NCBI GenBank assembly: GCA_024516035.1
Contig: CM044957.1
Location: 46,333,933 to 46,397,932 of the forward strand
Reading direction: 5' to 3'
Length of the DNA: 64,000 bases
Source: Bactericera cockerelli
Taxonomy: Eukaryota; Arthropoda; Insecta; Hemiptera; Triozidae
The notes beneath the pieces are model-generated. The model was not told the origin of the DNA and made no database searches. It worked only from the letters and a program-made list of their open reading frames with translations. The stretch's first letter is position 1, and every line of letters begins with the position of its first letter. A program made the position numbers and the translations under genes. Positions 33,201 to 38,739 of the stretch are shown here, piece by piece.

Positions 33201-35438
33201 TAAACAGGTGGAAAATATCATGTGGATTTCCTCCATAGATCATAATTATTTTAGTAGTAGTATCTATTGATTGCAATCAATAGATACTAACACAAGGGTA
33301 TGTCTGTGAAAACCAAACACTTTTGCAAAAGAAGAAACTATAAAAAGATTACACATTACACCTATTATGATATGATAAAACAACTTACGACTTTTAAAAA
33401 GATTACAACATTTACCTACAGGAGATTTTTTTTTAATTTATGTTTAACGTCGCATAAAACAAAGAACTTTAAAAATTAAAAACAAAATGCGTGCACGCTC
33501 TTAAGATATGGAGCCAGGCGCATTGCGGTGTTGCCACAGGGTATTGGATCTCGTTCGGAGACCGTTCCGAGACCATGTACTCGGGACGTTAGCTTGGAGT
33601 TAGCTTGGATCTTGTCCCGAGTTAGCTCGGGCATAGATCCGGGATAGGTTCCGAGTAAGTTGGTTAAACATTCTCCGGGAGAGTTTCTATCCATTCCCGC
33701 AGTACTCCCAGAGAAAGATGTTTCCGAGCACGCTTTTTTTACTCTCTCGTAGTACTCCCAGAGAAAGATGTTTCCGAGCACGCTGTTTTTACTCTCTCGT
33801 ATCAATCTCCGAGACTACTATATCGGAGTTAGTAGATCAGAGACACCTTTTTGTTTAAGGGGTATTATTATTATTTATCTACTAGATGGCCCGTCTCTTC
33901 TACCACAAGCCTCAGTTCATTATCCTAGACAAGTGCACCAGCGCTGTGAGTGTGGAGGGGTCCATGTTTGTAATTAACACAAATATGATAACTTTTTCTT
34001 CTTCCTCTTTATACAAAAAAGAAATGAAAAATAAAACAAATGATTTATTTTTCATGTTCTTTCATTTTGTTGTTTTTGATAAACTGTTCTTTGATTTATA
34101 AGAATACAAATTTAAAATAAAGACCTTAAAAAAGAAAGAAAAAAAATATTATTAATTATTTTTCATCTTCTAGATGGCCCGCCTCTTCTACCACAAGCCT
34201 CAGTTCGCTATCCTGGACGAGTGTACCAGCGCTGTGAGTGTGGATGTGGAGGGGTCCATGTATGAGTACTGCAGGGAGGTGGGCATCACACTGTTCACTG
34301 TGAGCCATCGCAAGTCCTTGTGGACACATCATGAGGTAACAAGATAACCCCGACTGAAGAATAGAATAATAATAATAATGCTAAATGCTAACTATTTATT
34401 AGAAGAAGCACAAAAATCAGTATTAATATCGACTACCTCCATCATAAGAAAATGCCTCGGCATACAATGAATCCTATAAGTCAATAAATCATGAGAAAAA
34501 TAATATAAAAAAAGTATATGTCTTGTTTCCCCTGCACCTCCACCACCTCTTCCTCCTCATCGCGTGAAGTCACTGTCTCAATATGTCCCAATTGTCCCAA
34601 CTATAAATTTTCCATCAATCAACAGTATTACACTGTCAGCTAGACCTGTAGTATCTGTATATACCTTATAAATAGAATATCCTTATAATATCGTCTTATT
34701 TATACTGCCTGATTAGGACTATAAAATTTCCATTATTCCAGCAGTAAGCCCAAGACATATTATTATGTGGTAAAAATCTCAAATGGGAGGATAACTTGTC
34801 ATGTCTCAGCTGGGTTTCGAACCCACGATCTCTGGATTCACAGAGTGGCGCCTTTACCACTGAGCTACCTGGACAGACGGTAGCTATAATAACACTCTTT
34901 AGTGGAAGGTAACCACCAGGCGAGGTTAATGCTCAAAGCAGATTCTACCACCTAACCCTCAGAGGCCTATTATTATGTGGTCATTAACTCAAATTAAATT
35001 TATTTGATAGAGTTAATGTGGGAAGAGAATGCCAAAGGCATTATCACCACCCTTGATCAAACTTTGTTCATCTTTCATTAATTATACCTTTCGACAGCAC
35101 CTGTATATAAAAAATTGTAAATAAAAATTGATCAAAATTGTTGAATAATAGCGGGTACGATTCCCAGCAAATAGAGGGTAAACCCACCGGCCTGAATACT
35201 TCAAATCAGGACGTATATAAAAATTATAAACAACTGGTCACAGTAGATCTAAAAAGAGTACGGTATGATAATTTGGTGCTTTTCTTGTGGAACTCCAACC
35301 AGTCTATAGTAAAAATGTTTTATTAACCTCCGAAAATTTTATTTTACCCATCTGTTTCAGTATTATCTTCAAATGGACGGCAGAGGATCTTTCGAATTCA
35401 AACCCATTGATGTTACCACGGAAGAGTTCGGCTCCTGA
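865..35438 (+). CDS. ABCD3: Peroxisomal half-ABC transporter, ABCD3/PMP70 orthologue (16 exons)
   Basis: The gene encodes an ABC subfamily D half transporter. Family members dimerise in the peroxisomal membrane and import CoA-activated branched, dicarboxylic and long-chain acyl substrates for beta-oxidation. The joined exons give about 667 residues, close to the roughly 660 of animal ABCD3. Visible landmarks are a hydrophobic N-terminus, WMIQNGT after the first membrane segment, [19 protein letters not shown], the EAA-like region [14 protein letters not shown] (exon 8), [16 protein letters not shown] (exon 11), Walker [10 protein letters not shown] (exon 12), Q-loop VPQRPY (exon 13), signature LSGGEKQR (exon 14), Walker B AILDE and H-loop TVSHR (exon 15). 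All introns are GT-AG and all phases agree except across exon 12, which is one base short. The start ATG at 865 opens the N-terminus expected for the family. Introns are swollen by SINEs, LINE tails and duplicated exon edges. Confidence 0.95.
1207..1745. mobile_element. pogo/Tigger-like MITE
   Basis: Inverted ends CAGTAGAAATCGTTTATA and TATAAACGATTTCTACTG are flanked by TA on both sides, as expected of Tc1/mariner/pogo insertions. The interior repeats 'cgttataa' and 'ccgata' words and has no coding potential. Confidence 0.75.
1765..2215 (-). repeat. Two copies of the 'tctaatattaga' dispersed repeat family
   Basis: Two tandem pieces share 'tagtggtcaggtgcatgg' and 'atgggaccat', and match in reverse the longer copies at about 11030-11400 and 12060-12470. 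Family class unknown. Confidence 0.6.
3800..4045 (-). repeat. SINE family F copy
   Basis: Reversed copy. Read on the minus strand it begins with a tRNA-like head (taacggttgtgactacattcc, then gttcgatcccc) and continues into a body with 'ggtgaggttaatgtgg'. Same family at 18493, 36735 and 60930. Confidence 0.7.
4413..4455 (+). CDS. ABCD3: ABCD3 exon 2
   Basis: A 43-base exon coding [14 protein letters not shown]. It restores phase 0 after exon 1. Acceptor TTTGTTTCAG, donor GAG|GTATGT. Confidence 0.8.
4781..4926 (-). repeat. SINE family C copy
   Basis: Reversed copy of the SINE whose tRNA-like head reads gtggcagagtgagttagcgc, followed by the box-B-like 'gggttcgaatcc' and 'gctctgtacttgg'. Confidence 0.75.
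5886..5958 (+). repeat. SINE family A, tRNA-like head
   Basis: A 72-base tRNA-like unit with a perfect seven-pair acceptor stem (GTCCCGG/CCGGGAC), A-box-like TAGCTCAGTGG and B-box-like GGTTCGAAACC. The anticodon arm gives only a six-base loop, and near copies occur throughout the window, so it is a SINE head rather than a housekeeping tRNA gene. Confidence 0.75.
6085..6152. repeat. (GT)n microsatellite
   Basis: About 68 bases of GT dinucleotides with two interruptions, in ABCD3 intron 2. Confidence 0.95.
6228..6370 (+). repeat. SINE family C copy
   Basis: Head 'ggccgagtggtgtcgcgcat', B-box-like GGTTCGATCCC and body 'ctctgtacttggatgtcc'. Truncated before its usual tail. Confidence 0.7.
6750..6925 (+). 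repeat. Tandem echo of the exon 3 acceptor
   Basis: Two units about 71 bases apart contain 'gtcccggtttca' followed by 'actagcgcacgctggct'. They resemble the true exon 3 junction at 7245-7285 (gtccgggtttcag, then aagtcgagcgcgcg). The units also carry the 'gtgaaacactc' tail of SINE B. In the second echo the acceptor AG has become AA. Confidence 0.6.
7257..7444 (+). CDS. ABCD3: ABCD3 exon 3
   Basis: Residues 55-116 plus two bases. It contains [17 protein letters not shown], the first clear membrane segment ([15 protein letters not shown]) and the family hallmark DIWMIQNGT. Confidence 0.95.
7560..7740 (-). mobile_element. LINE 3' end with conserved hairpin
   Basis: Reversed LINE tail. On the minus strand it has GATTGCC-ACA-GGCAATAAC, then 'cccgccctttagtaggac' and an A/T-rich end finishing in an (ATT/AAT) repeat. 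The same tail occurs at 15045, 22010, 29050, 30890 and 62340. Confidence 0.6.
7836..7990 (+). repeat. SINE family A copy (5'-truncated)
   Basis: Contains 'ggtttgaaacccag', 'accacataataatgtg', 'ctgctggaagactggg' and the tail 'gcagtataaataagg' ending in (ATT)n. Confidence 0.7.
8033..8102 (+). CDS. ABCD3: ABCD3 exon 4
   Basis: Residues 117-140, [20 protein letters not shown] then MPL, corresponding to the first peroxisomal loop and the start of the second membrane segment. Confidence 0.93.
8285..8418 (+). repeat. SINE family E copy
   Basis: The tRNA-Thr-like head 'gcggacttgtaacctggagg' with TGT in the anticodon position is followed by 'agcgagttggagtagttg' and the diagnostic tail 'gattaacacaaatatgataa'. 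Confidence 0.7.
9868..10110 (+). repeat. SINE family C copy (near full length)
   Basis: Head with 'gcgcactaggctttgcacac', B-box-like GGTTCGATCAC, body 'ctctgtacttggatgtcc', tail 'gtgacgtaataacacaaag' ending in (ATT). Confidence 0.75.
10165..10300 (+). repeat. SINE family E copy
   Basis: Same head and tail words as the copy at 8285. Confidence 0.7.
11030..12475 (+). repeat. Two long copies of the 'tctaatattaga' repeat family
   Basis: Copies start at about 11037 and 12064 with the palindromic 'ttctaatattagaa' inside 'cttccgagaa...cggaagta'. They continue through 'gattttgatgaaattttgca', 'gatggtcccat' and 'accactaactttttac'. The 215-residue open frame on the minus strand over the first copy is low-complexity and overlaps this repeat, so I do not call it a gene. 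Confidence 0.65.
12567..13135 (+). repeat. Tandem duplication, period about 290 bp
   Basis: A 270-bp segment starting 'cagaattttttgtagaat' at 12570 recurs almost without change at 12860. A shorter third piece (about 13185-13285) repeats its 'ctgttctgctcaag' end. Confidence 0.85.
13311..13470 (+). repeat. SINE family D copy
   Basis: tRNA-like head 'tggtagtcaagaggttaacg', 'ctggtaatctagg', then GGTTCGAATTCC and 'acccagtgcatgaatt'. It ends in (ATT)n. Confidence 0.75.
13585..13865 (+). repeat. SINE family C copy
   Basis: Head 'tgagttagcgccctaggcat', GGTTCGATCCC, body and 'aataacacaaagaaacac' tail with (ATT)n. Confidence 0.75.
13877..14170. repeat. Two SINE family D pieces, opposite orientation
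   Basis: A forward copy (about 13877-14043) is followed by a reversed copy (to about 14170). Both contain the 'cactaaagagt(a/g)ttattatt' or 'accacataataataa' family words. Confidence 0.65.
14633..14892. mobile_element. hAT-like MITE, 260 bp
   Basis: Perfect inverted ends CAGGCGCGGCCGGTG and CACCGGCCGCGCCTG, flanked by GTACAGAA and GTACAGAT, a 7-of-8 match to an 8-bp target duplication. A second copy of its left end is at about 55143. Confidence 0.8.
14982..15008 (+). CDS. ABCD3: ABCD3 exon 5 (27-nt microexon)
   Basis: Codes ISIVNNVLK in phase 0, matching the conserved I-S-x-V-N-N-x-L-K that follows the second membrane segment. Acceptor TTTTTCAG, donor AAA|GTAAGT. Confidence 0.9.
15045..15155 (-). 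mobile_element. LINE 3' end with conserved hairpin
   Basis: Reversed tail with 'gggcggggttattgcctc' and the complementary 'tggcaatctcttc'. Short copy. Confidence 0.55.
15505..15810 (+). repeat. SINE family B copy
   Basis: Head 'gcacgattagctcagttg' and the 'ttgcaagggatacctttcgg', 'acccagcacctaaatgg' and 'ctcgcccatcagaggggagg' body. It ends about 80 bp before exon 6. Confidence 0.8.
15889..15959 (+). CDS. ABCD3: ABCD3 exon 6
   Basis: Residues 150-172, [20 protein letters not shown] then DYL, the cytosolic segment between membrane helices. Phase 2 donor CTGAG|GTAAG. Confidence 0.93.
16200..16690 (+). repeat. SINE E-derived tandem array
   Basis: Four successive SINE E heads ('ggacttgtaacctggagg' and variants) are spaced about 142-144 bases apart, joined by 'gtgaccaacacagatatg' segments. 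A minus-strand frame of 167 codons over it is a by-product of the repeat. Confidence 0.8.
17108..17180 (+). repeat. Fragment of the 'tctaatattaga' repeat
   Basis: Near-perfect inverted repeat 'acttccgagaaatttctaat' against 'attagaaatcggaagta', followed by 'gtttttgtaaaa'. Confidence 0.7.
17698..17985 (+). repeat. SINE family B copy (best example)
   Basis: Head 'cgcacgaatagctcagtgc', 'cactcgcttgccatgcgg', B box GGTTCGAACCC, body with 'ccttccggtgcgctcgtg' and 'ctcgcccatcagagg', end 'gctgtgaaacactcatc' plus A-rich tail. Confidence 0.85.
18265..18432 (-). repeat. SINE family B fragment
   Basis: Reversed body and tail of family B without the tRNA head. Confidence 0.75.
18493..18815 (+). repeat. 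SINE family F copy (best example)
   Basis: Head 'ggcgtaacggttgtgactac', 'ttcgattcccgg', then 'gctgggtgaggttaatgtgg' and a distal segment 'gacattggatctgggcgtcc' with 'tctcacggacacggaatt' ending in (ATT). The distal segment recurs reversed at 44905-45005. Confidence 0.75.
18858..19038 (+). CDS. ABCD3: ABCD3 exon 7
   Basis: Residues 173-233, with the highly conserved [19 protein letters not shown] followed by [15 protein letters not shown]. Donor CAG|GTAATA. Confidence 0.97.
19039..19145 (+). repeat. Echoes of the exon 7 3' edge inside intron 7
   Basis: 'atatttatctatgtgtacag' from the exon end recurs twice just past the donor, as 'atatatttatctatgtat' pieces each followed by 'tgtgtacagac'. The second also copies the 'ctctagg(g)tac' end. 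Confidence 0.65.
19394..20012 (+). repeat. 89-bp tandem array of the exon 8 acceptor (7 copies)
   Basis: Seven near-identical 89-bp units, each with pyrimidine tract, CCCCAG and the first 50 bases of exon 8. AG dinucleotides end at 19428, 19517, 19606, 19695, 19784, 19873 and 19962. Only the last runs into the rest of exon 8. Translation from any earlier acceptor hits TGA in the following unit (CTACTGTGA) because 89 is not a multiple of three. Confidence 0.95.
19963..20175 (+). CDS. ABCD3: ABCD3 exon 8
   Basis: Residues 234-304: a membrane segment ([15 protein letters not shown]), [20 protein letters not shown], then the EAA-like region [20 protein letters not shown] that contacts the nucleotide-binding domain in ABCD proteins. 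Donor CTG|GTAAGC. Confidence 0.97.
20541..20665 (+). repeat. SINE family C copy (truncated)
   Basis: 'ggggagtggagtggcgcact', 'ggtgacctgggttcgatacc' and 'ctctgttcttgg'. Confidence 0.65.
21043..21112 (+). CDS. ABCD3: ABCD3 exon 9
   Basis: Residues 305-327, [20 protein letters not shown] then VAK. Phase 1 donor. Confidence 0.93.
21896..21993 (+). CDS. ABCD3: ABCD3 exon 10
   Basis: Residues 328-360: membrane segment [15 protein letters not shown], then the loop [15 protein letters not shown]. Confidence 0.93.
22010..22195 (-). mobile_element. LINE 3' end with conserved hairpin
   Basis: Longest example. On the minus strand 'gagattgccataggcaata' leads into an A/T-rich 3' UTR with 'ctaataaagtg' and an (AAT)n end, immediately downstream of exon 10. 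Confidence 0.65.
22325..22516 (-). repeat. SINE family A copy (full length)
   Basis: Reversed full copy: head at the right end (gtcgcggtagctcagtggtc on the minus strand), body, and tail 'agtataaataaggcgata'. Confidence 0.8.
22620..22795 (-). mobile_element. Second LINE 3' end subfamily
   Basis: Contains 'gggcgaagttaatgcctg' and 'agacattctctgccactg'. The same layout recurs at 61740-61930 with GCCTTAGGTATT. Confidence 0.5.
22957..23155 (+). CDS. ABCD3: ABCD3 exon 11
   Basis: Residues 361-426, with [20 protein letters not shown] and [20 protein letters not shown], one of the best conserved stretches of the family. Donor TCTA|GTAAGT. Confidence 0.97.
23613..23820 (+). CDS. ABCD3: ABCD3 exon 12 (one base missing; Walker A)
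   Basis: Codes [31 protein letters not shown], then in the next frame [19 protein letters not shown] and Walker [10 protein letters not shown]. The frame change falls in the GGG at 23711-23713. One additional G would restore the conserved reading and also the intron phases: the exon is 208 bases and 209 are needed between phase 1 and phase 0. As written, translation stops at TGA seventeen codons later. Confidence 0.93.
23862..24150 (+). repeat. SINE family C copy (best example)
   Basis: Full copy from 'ccgtggccgagtgagttagc' to 'taacacaaagaaacac' and (ATT)n, starting 40 bp after the exon 12 donor. Confidence 0.85.
24165..24325 (-). repeat. SINE family D copy
   Basis: Reversed copy directly abutting the SINE C tail: 'cactctttagtggaaggtaa', 'ctaaccctcagagtc' and the tRNA-like head at the right. 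Confidence 0.75.
24513..24614 (+). CDS. ABCD3: ABCD3 exon 13
   Basis: Residues 497-530: [20 protein letters not shown], then the Q-loop [14 protein letters not shown]. In phase 0 at both ends. Confidence 0.97.
24692..24775. mobile_element. hAT-like element end
   Basis: Starts CCAGGGGTCTTCAACCTG and continues with the palindromic 'gggccacttgtggccc'. The opposite end was not identified. Confidence 0.45.
25175..25203. repeat. Poly-C tract, 29 bases
   Basis: Uninterrupted run of C in ABCD3 intron 13. Confidence 0.95.
25445..26800. repeat. 22-bp minisatellite, about 1.35 kb
   Basis: Around sixty units of the type GATGTTCAAAATTCTACGTG-CT or GATACTCAAAATTCTACTTG-CT, the two variants interspersed. 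There are no unique spacers, so it is not CRISPR-like. Confidence 0.95.
26850..27205 (+). repeat. Intronic 350-bp duplicate, copy 1, with 79-codon frame
   Basis: Unrecognised sequence with an open frame at 26943-27182 beginning [14 protein letters not shown] and containing [19 protein letters not shown]. 'aataaaa' follows the stop and an A-rich tract comes soon after, so it may be an old retrocopy of some transcript. Product unknown. Confidence 0.5.
27308..27652 (+). repeat. Intronic 350-bp duplicate, copy 2, with 73-codon frame
   Basis: Second copy of the previous entry. The frame at 27391-27612 is nearly identical ([14 protein letters not shown]) but ends six codons earlier, because TCGTAA replaces TCGGAA. 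'aataaaa' follows here too. Confidence 0.5.
28396..28470 (+). repeat. SINE family E head
   Basis: 'gacctcagtagcatgatcga' and 'ggcagcggacttgtaacc'; the tail is missing. Confidence 0.7.
29050..29215 (-). mobile_element. LINE 3' end with conserved hairpin
   Basis: Reversed tail: (ATT)n, 'tgctttattagg', and 'gggcggggttattgcctg' with 'tggcaatctcttccaccc'. Confidence 0.6.
29240..29650 (+). repeat. Duplications of the exon 14 acceptor mixed with SINE A
   Basis: 'gtttctccgcagata' occurs at about 29301, 29467 and 29641. The first copy runs 30 bases into exon-like sequence before diverging. In the second a SINE A copy begins right after 'gcagata'. The third is the functional acceptor. Reversed SINE A heads (about 29240-29280 and 29400-29445) lie between them. 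Confidence 0.85.
29651..29824 (+). CDS. ABCD3: ABCD3 exon 14 (ABC signature)
   Basis: Residues 531-588: [39 protein letters not shown], then [14 protein letters not shown] with the ABC signature LSGGE. Donor GCT|GTGAGT. Confidence 0.97.
29990..30130 (-). repeat. SINE family D fragment
   Basis: Reversed piece with 'ctaaccctcagagtcttg' and 'actggttgggattcgaacc'. Confidence 0.65.
30890..31005 (+). mobile_element. LINE 3' end with conserved hairpin
   Basis: 'gagattgccataggcaata' with an 8-bp internal repeat of 'ataacc(a)', then 'ccccgccctttagttagg'. Inside the 3.45-kb element. Confidence 0.55.
32105..32560 (+). repeat. Direct duplication, period 292 bp
   Basis: The 150-bp segment starting 'tactgggaatagtaccagg' at about 32108 is repeated identically at about 32400. 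It includes part of a SINE F body. Confidence 0.9.
33886..33968 (+). pseudogene. ABCD3: Partial duplicate of ABCD3 exon 15
   Basis: Preceded by 'ttatctactag', it copies the first 80 bases of exon 15: [20 protein letters not shown], then VSVEGSM. Against the functional exon the Walker B glutamate is lysine (GAG to AAG), A is I, and six bases coding Asp-Val are absent. It breaks off into 'taattaacacaaatatga', the sequence that also precedes the intact exon's upstream region. Probably not used. Confidence 0.85.
34174..34335 (+). CDS. ABCD3: ABCD3 exon 15 (Walker B, H-loop)
   Basis: Residues 589-642: [20 protein letters not shown] with Walker B and the catalytic Glu, the D-loop SAVSVDVEG, and the H-loop [11 protein letters not shown]. 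Donor GAG|GTAACA. Confidence 0.97.
34690..34878 (-). repeat. SINE family A copy (full length)
   Basis: Reversed full copy, head on the right (gtccaggtagctcagtgg on the minus strand). Followed at once by a reversed SINE D fragment (about 34888-34990). Confidence 0.8.
35361..35438 (+). CDS. ABCD3: ABCD3 exon 16 and stop
   Basis: [20 protein letters not shown] then EEFGS and TGA at 35436-35438, matching the short C-terminal tail of PMP70. Confidence 0.95.
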   Translation, partial: YYLQMDGRGSFEFKPIDVTTEEFGS

Positions 35439-35519
35439 GAGTCCTGCAATAATATGTGATAATGAGATTAGACAGCATGACCACCCGAGGGTGAGAGGCT
35501 GTCGCTTACGACTCGGCAG

Positions 35520-36030
35520 ATCAAAACCAATTTGGACATATCAAATTCACATTGAAGGAATACGAGTATCAAGCTAAACGCTAGTTTTGCAGAAATGCTA
35601 ATGATCAAAAAGTACAATACCCCCTAAAAGTACAAAAGATATTGTACTTCAAGGGGATTGTAATGAAAAAATTGTAGAATGAAATTAAATACATTCCTAA
35701 AAAAAAAAAAAAAACCAATTTGGACATATCAAGTTTACATTGAAGGAATTCGAGTATCAAGCTAAACGCTAGTTTTGCAGATATGCTAATGATCAAAACC
35801 AATTTGGACGTATCAAGTTGACATTGAAGGAATACGGGTATCAAGCTAAGCGCTAGTTTTGCAGATATGCTAATGATCAAAACCAATTTGGACATATCAA
35901 GTTGAAATTGAAGGAATACGGGTATCAAGCTAAACGCTAGTTTTGCAGATATGCGAATGATCAAAACCAATTTGGACGTATCAAGTTGACATTGAAGGAA
36001 TACGGGTATCAAGCTAAACGCTGGTTTTGC
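35520..36030. repeat. 84-bp tandem repeat just past the ABCD3 stop
   Basis: Five units begin 'aaccaatttggac(a/g)tatc'. Four are contiguous, spaced exactly 84 bases (35713, 35797, 35881, 35965). The first, at about 35527, is split off by a 100-bp insertion ending in poly-A. Because 84 is 28 codons, a 135-codon minus-strand frame stays open. The array probably lies in the 3' UTR. Confidence 0.85.
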
Positions 36031-36734
36031 AACGCCATGAAAAACAAAGCGAGCGTGCTATATTTAGTTGTTGTAGCATAACTCATCGCCATCTCTACTG
36101 GTCTTTAGATCAAGGAACTGTGCAGCATCTACTGGTCCCATAGATTGAGAAAGTAGAGAACGAACTCTCGTCGAGAACTGAAGCACCCCTTCTGCATAGG
36201 AACTAGCATACTCTGCCTCAATAGAAAATGGCGAACACCATGCTAATAGCATATGATTTCCCCATTTTCAATTGAGGAAGTGCTTCACATGAGATACCAA
36301 GAGAGTTTGGGAGTTTTTTTTTATACTGTTTTTGTTTTTAAATCTATGACTGGTGATTTTACTTGCCGATGTAGGTTTTGCTAGTTTGTTGGACAGAAAA
36401 TATCTGGAAGACATCATGTGGATGTTTCTCTGGTTCCATGTTTTTACTAAGTTATAGATCTGTTTACAGAAAAAGAACACAGATGATTTTTAATCTTGGG
36501 GTGGATTAGCTAGTGATATGTTTTAATTTATATTTTTATCTATCGCTGGATCTTATATTTGAACAGAATTGTTTTTTAATGTTATGTATTGGAGAGGTTT
36601 ATATTGTGAAAATGTTTATGATTAAGTAGAGCTATTATATTTAAATCAGAGGATATTTTATTACTAATGTACCTGGAGTTTTGAATCTCAATAACATATT
36701 TTTTTTTTTTTTTAATTTCAACTTTTATTAAAGG

Positions 36735-36975
36735 CACCCTTTGTGGTATAACGTTTTGTGACTACTGCCCGTGGTCCAAAGATGCTAAGTTCGATCCCGC
36801 TTTGGGCAGAATTTTATAACAAAAAATTAAGTGCCCTCCGAAAACAAACAAACACGAGAGACAGCATTTCCGGCTTAACTCAGGCTTGGTGAGGTAATGT
36901 GGGTAGTGCGATTCTCGTCGAATGGAGGGTAAAAGTTCCTTCCTGAATAATCATATCAAGACGTTGAAATAAAAT
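36735..36975 (+). repeat. SINE family F copy
   Basis: 'ggtataacgttttgtgacta', 'agttcgatcccg' and 'cttggtgaggtaatgtggg'. Confidence 0.7.
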
Positions 36976-37199
36976 AGACTCAACTGGGTCGCAACAGGTT
37001 TCTTATTTTTATTTTATTTTTCCTTTAGGCGCTCTAAACTCGGCTAGGGCAGGTCGTTGCCCGTGAGATCTTATTCAGGTCACAAGTGTTGTATGGAGTT
37101 TCAAAGCCTATACAGCCAGTCAAAAATAATTCTCTTTAACTTCGGGCAGAAATTTAATCACCAGGCAATTAAAGTAACCAACAGCTAGTGTTAATGCTC

Positions 37200-37355
37200 A
37201 TAATATTTCTTACCCCTAATCTAGATCTAATATTTTGTGGTCACCAATCAAATTAATGAGGAAAAAGTTCATGCACTGGGTGGATTCGAACCAACGGGTC
37301 CCTACGCAACCTGGATTACCAGACTAGCGCGTTAACCACTTGACTACTAGTGCAT
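37200..37355 (-). repeat. SINE family D copy
   Basis: Reversed copy with 'actgggtggattcgaacc' and 'accagactagcgcgttaacc'. Confidence 0.75.
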
Positions 37356-37462
37356 TTATTTGATATATTTAATCCGTTCGTTACCGACTATACTCTTGGG
37401 CACTAGTCTAACCTATGAAAATACTCCAATAGTCTTCAGTTGTGTCGACTCAAGAGGACTCG

Positions 37463-37578
37463 GGGCGAAATTGATAGACAACATCGATAACTTAAGTCGG
37501 TTTTCCCTATCTTACACAGTACGCAATCCGTGACATAGCGCCATAGAGGTATTACAATAACGTCTATTAATTCCACCC
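37463..37578. mobile_element. Harbinger-like MITE (diverged copy)
   Basis: Ends GGGCGAAATTGATAGAC and GTCTATTAATTCCACCC, with the family core 'cttacacagtacgcaatc'. Shorter than the 129-bp copies. Confidence 0.7.
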
Positions 37579-38311
37579 TCAGTCTTTCTTTAAACTGAAT
37601 ATATTTATTTGAAATGTTATGCTACAAAAGTTTTGTATTCATTACAATTATAATCAAAAACTTAGTGATTCCAGATAAAGACTAGATGAAATTACTTTCT
37701 TTGGCCGCTTCTATGTAGTATCTAAAGCCAGAATACCTGCGTCGCGCGTCGATGGAGCGTTCATCATCGTAGGATCACCGAAGTTCAGCAACGTCCAGCG
37801 AGGTGAAGACTTCGTGATGCTGGCATTCCGGACCAACCCAGGCTGGGTGAGGTTAATGTGGGTAGCAGGTTTGTGAATTTCCTGCGAATGGAGGGTAACA
37901 CCCCCGTCGTGATATAACCATGCAGTTGAAAGTGACATGAAACCTTAATTTAAAAAAAGCCAGGATCCGAATGCGTGCAACATTCTGTTGCGGAACGCTG
38001 CGCAACATTCTGTCTGGAATTTTAAATGGGAAGTGTTGCAAAGCGTTGCCAAGTCAGTGGGGTTATATCTCATTTGATCCTAAAGAAAGAGTGGACAGAA
38101 TGAAAACGTTGCGAGACAAAATGCAACTCAGTGAGATCCCGGGCTTAACCAATAACATCCATTTCATTAATAAATTATTGGTAGAGTACGCAATCCAAGA
38201 CAGTACGCAATCTCGAACTTAGCGCCACAGAGGTGTTACAAAAACGTCTATTATTTTCAATCATTTGTGTAATGTTACGCAGAAGATTTTAAGAAAGTGT
38301 TCCTAAGTACA

Positions 38312-38522
38312 AAATAATAACACTCTTTAGTGGAAGGTAACCACTAGGCGAGTTAATGCTCAAAGCATTTTCCCCACCTAACCCTCAAGTCTTATTATTA
38401 TATGGTCACAAACTAAAATAAATGAGGAAAAATTTATGCACTGGGTGGGATTTGAACCAACGGATCCCTACGCTACCTGGATTACCAGATTAGCGCGTTA
38501 ACCACTTGACTACCAGTGCACA
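38312..38522 (-). repeat. SINE family D copy (full length)
   Basis: Reversed full copy from 'cactctttagtggaaggtaa' to the tRNA-like head 'ttaaccacttgactaccag', ending about 220 bp before the intronless gene. Confidence 0.8.
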
Positions 38523-38739
38523 AATACAAACTCTGTTTCGTAAAATTTAAAAGCCAGCTAGTAAGCAAATCTTAGTGAGCGCTCTCTAACAGAAACATCG
38601 ACAGTACAAAGGAAATATCATACATCTTCACGAACAATATTCACAATCAAACGCCAACACAACTACATGTATCTACAAAAAAATCTTCAAGTACCTGCAT
38701 AAAAAAAAAACAAATATCAATTCTATTTGAGTGTCCAAC

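Larger units (their letters stand above)
30414..33862. mobile_element. 3.45-kb DNA element with 15-bp inverted ends
   Basis: Ends CCCCTTAAACAAAAA at 30414 and its reverse complement ending at 33862, flanked on both sides by TATTATTA (8 bp, low complexity). The subterminal zones (30432-30740 and 33490-33840) are full of palindromic 'ctccgagaacattctcggg' type words. The interior contains a LINE tail, a 292-bp duplication and no transposase-like frame, so it looks non-autonomous. Confidence 0.7.

Noticed and set aside
38731..38739. GTG start three codons before the ATG of the intronless gene
   Set aside because: Nuclear eukaryotic genes start at ATG, so the ATG at 38740 was chosen.
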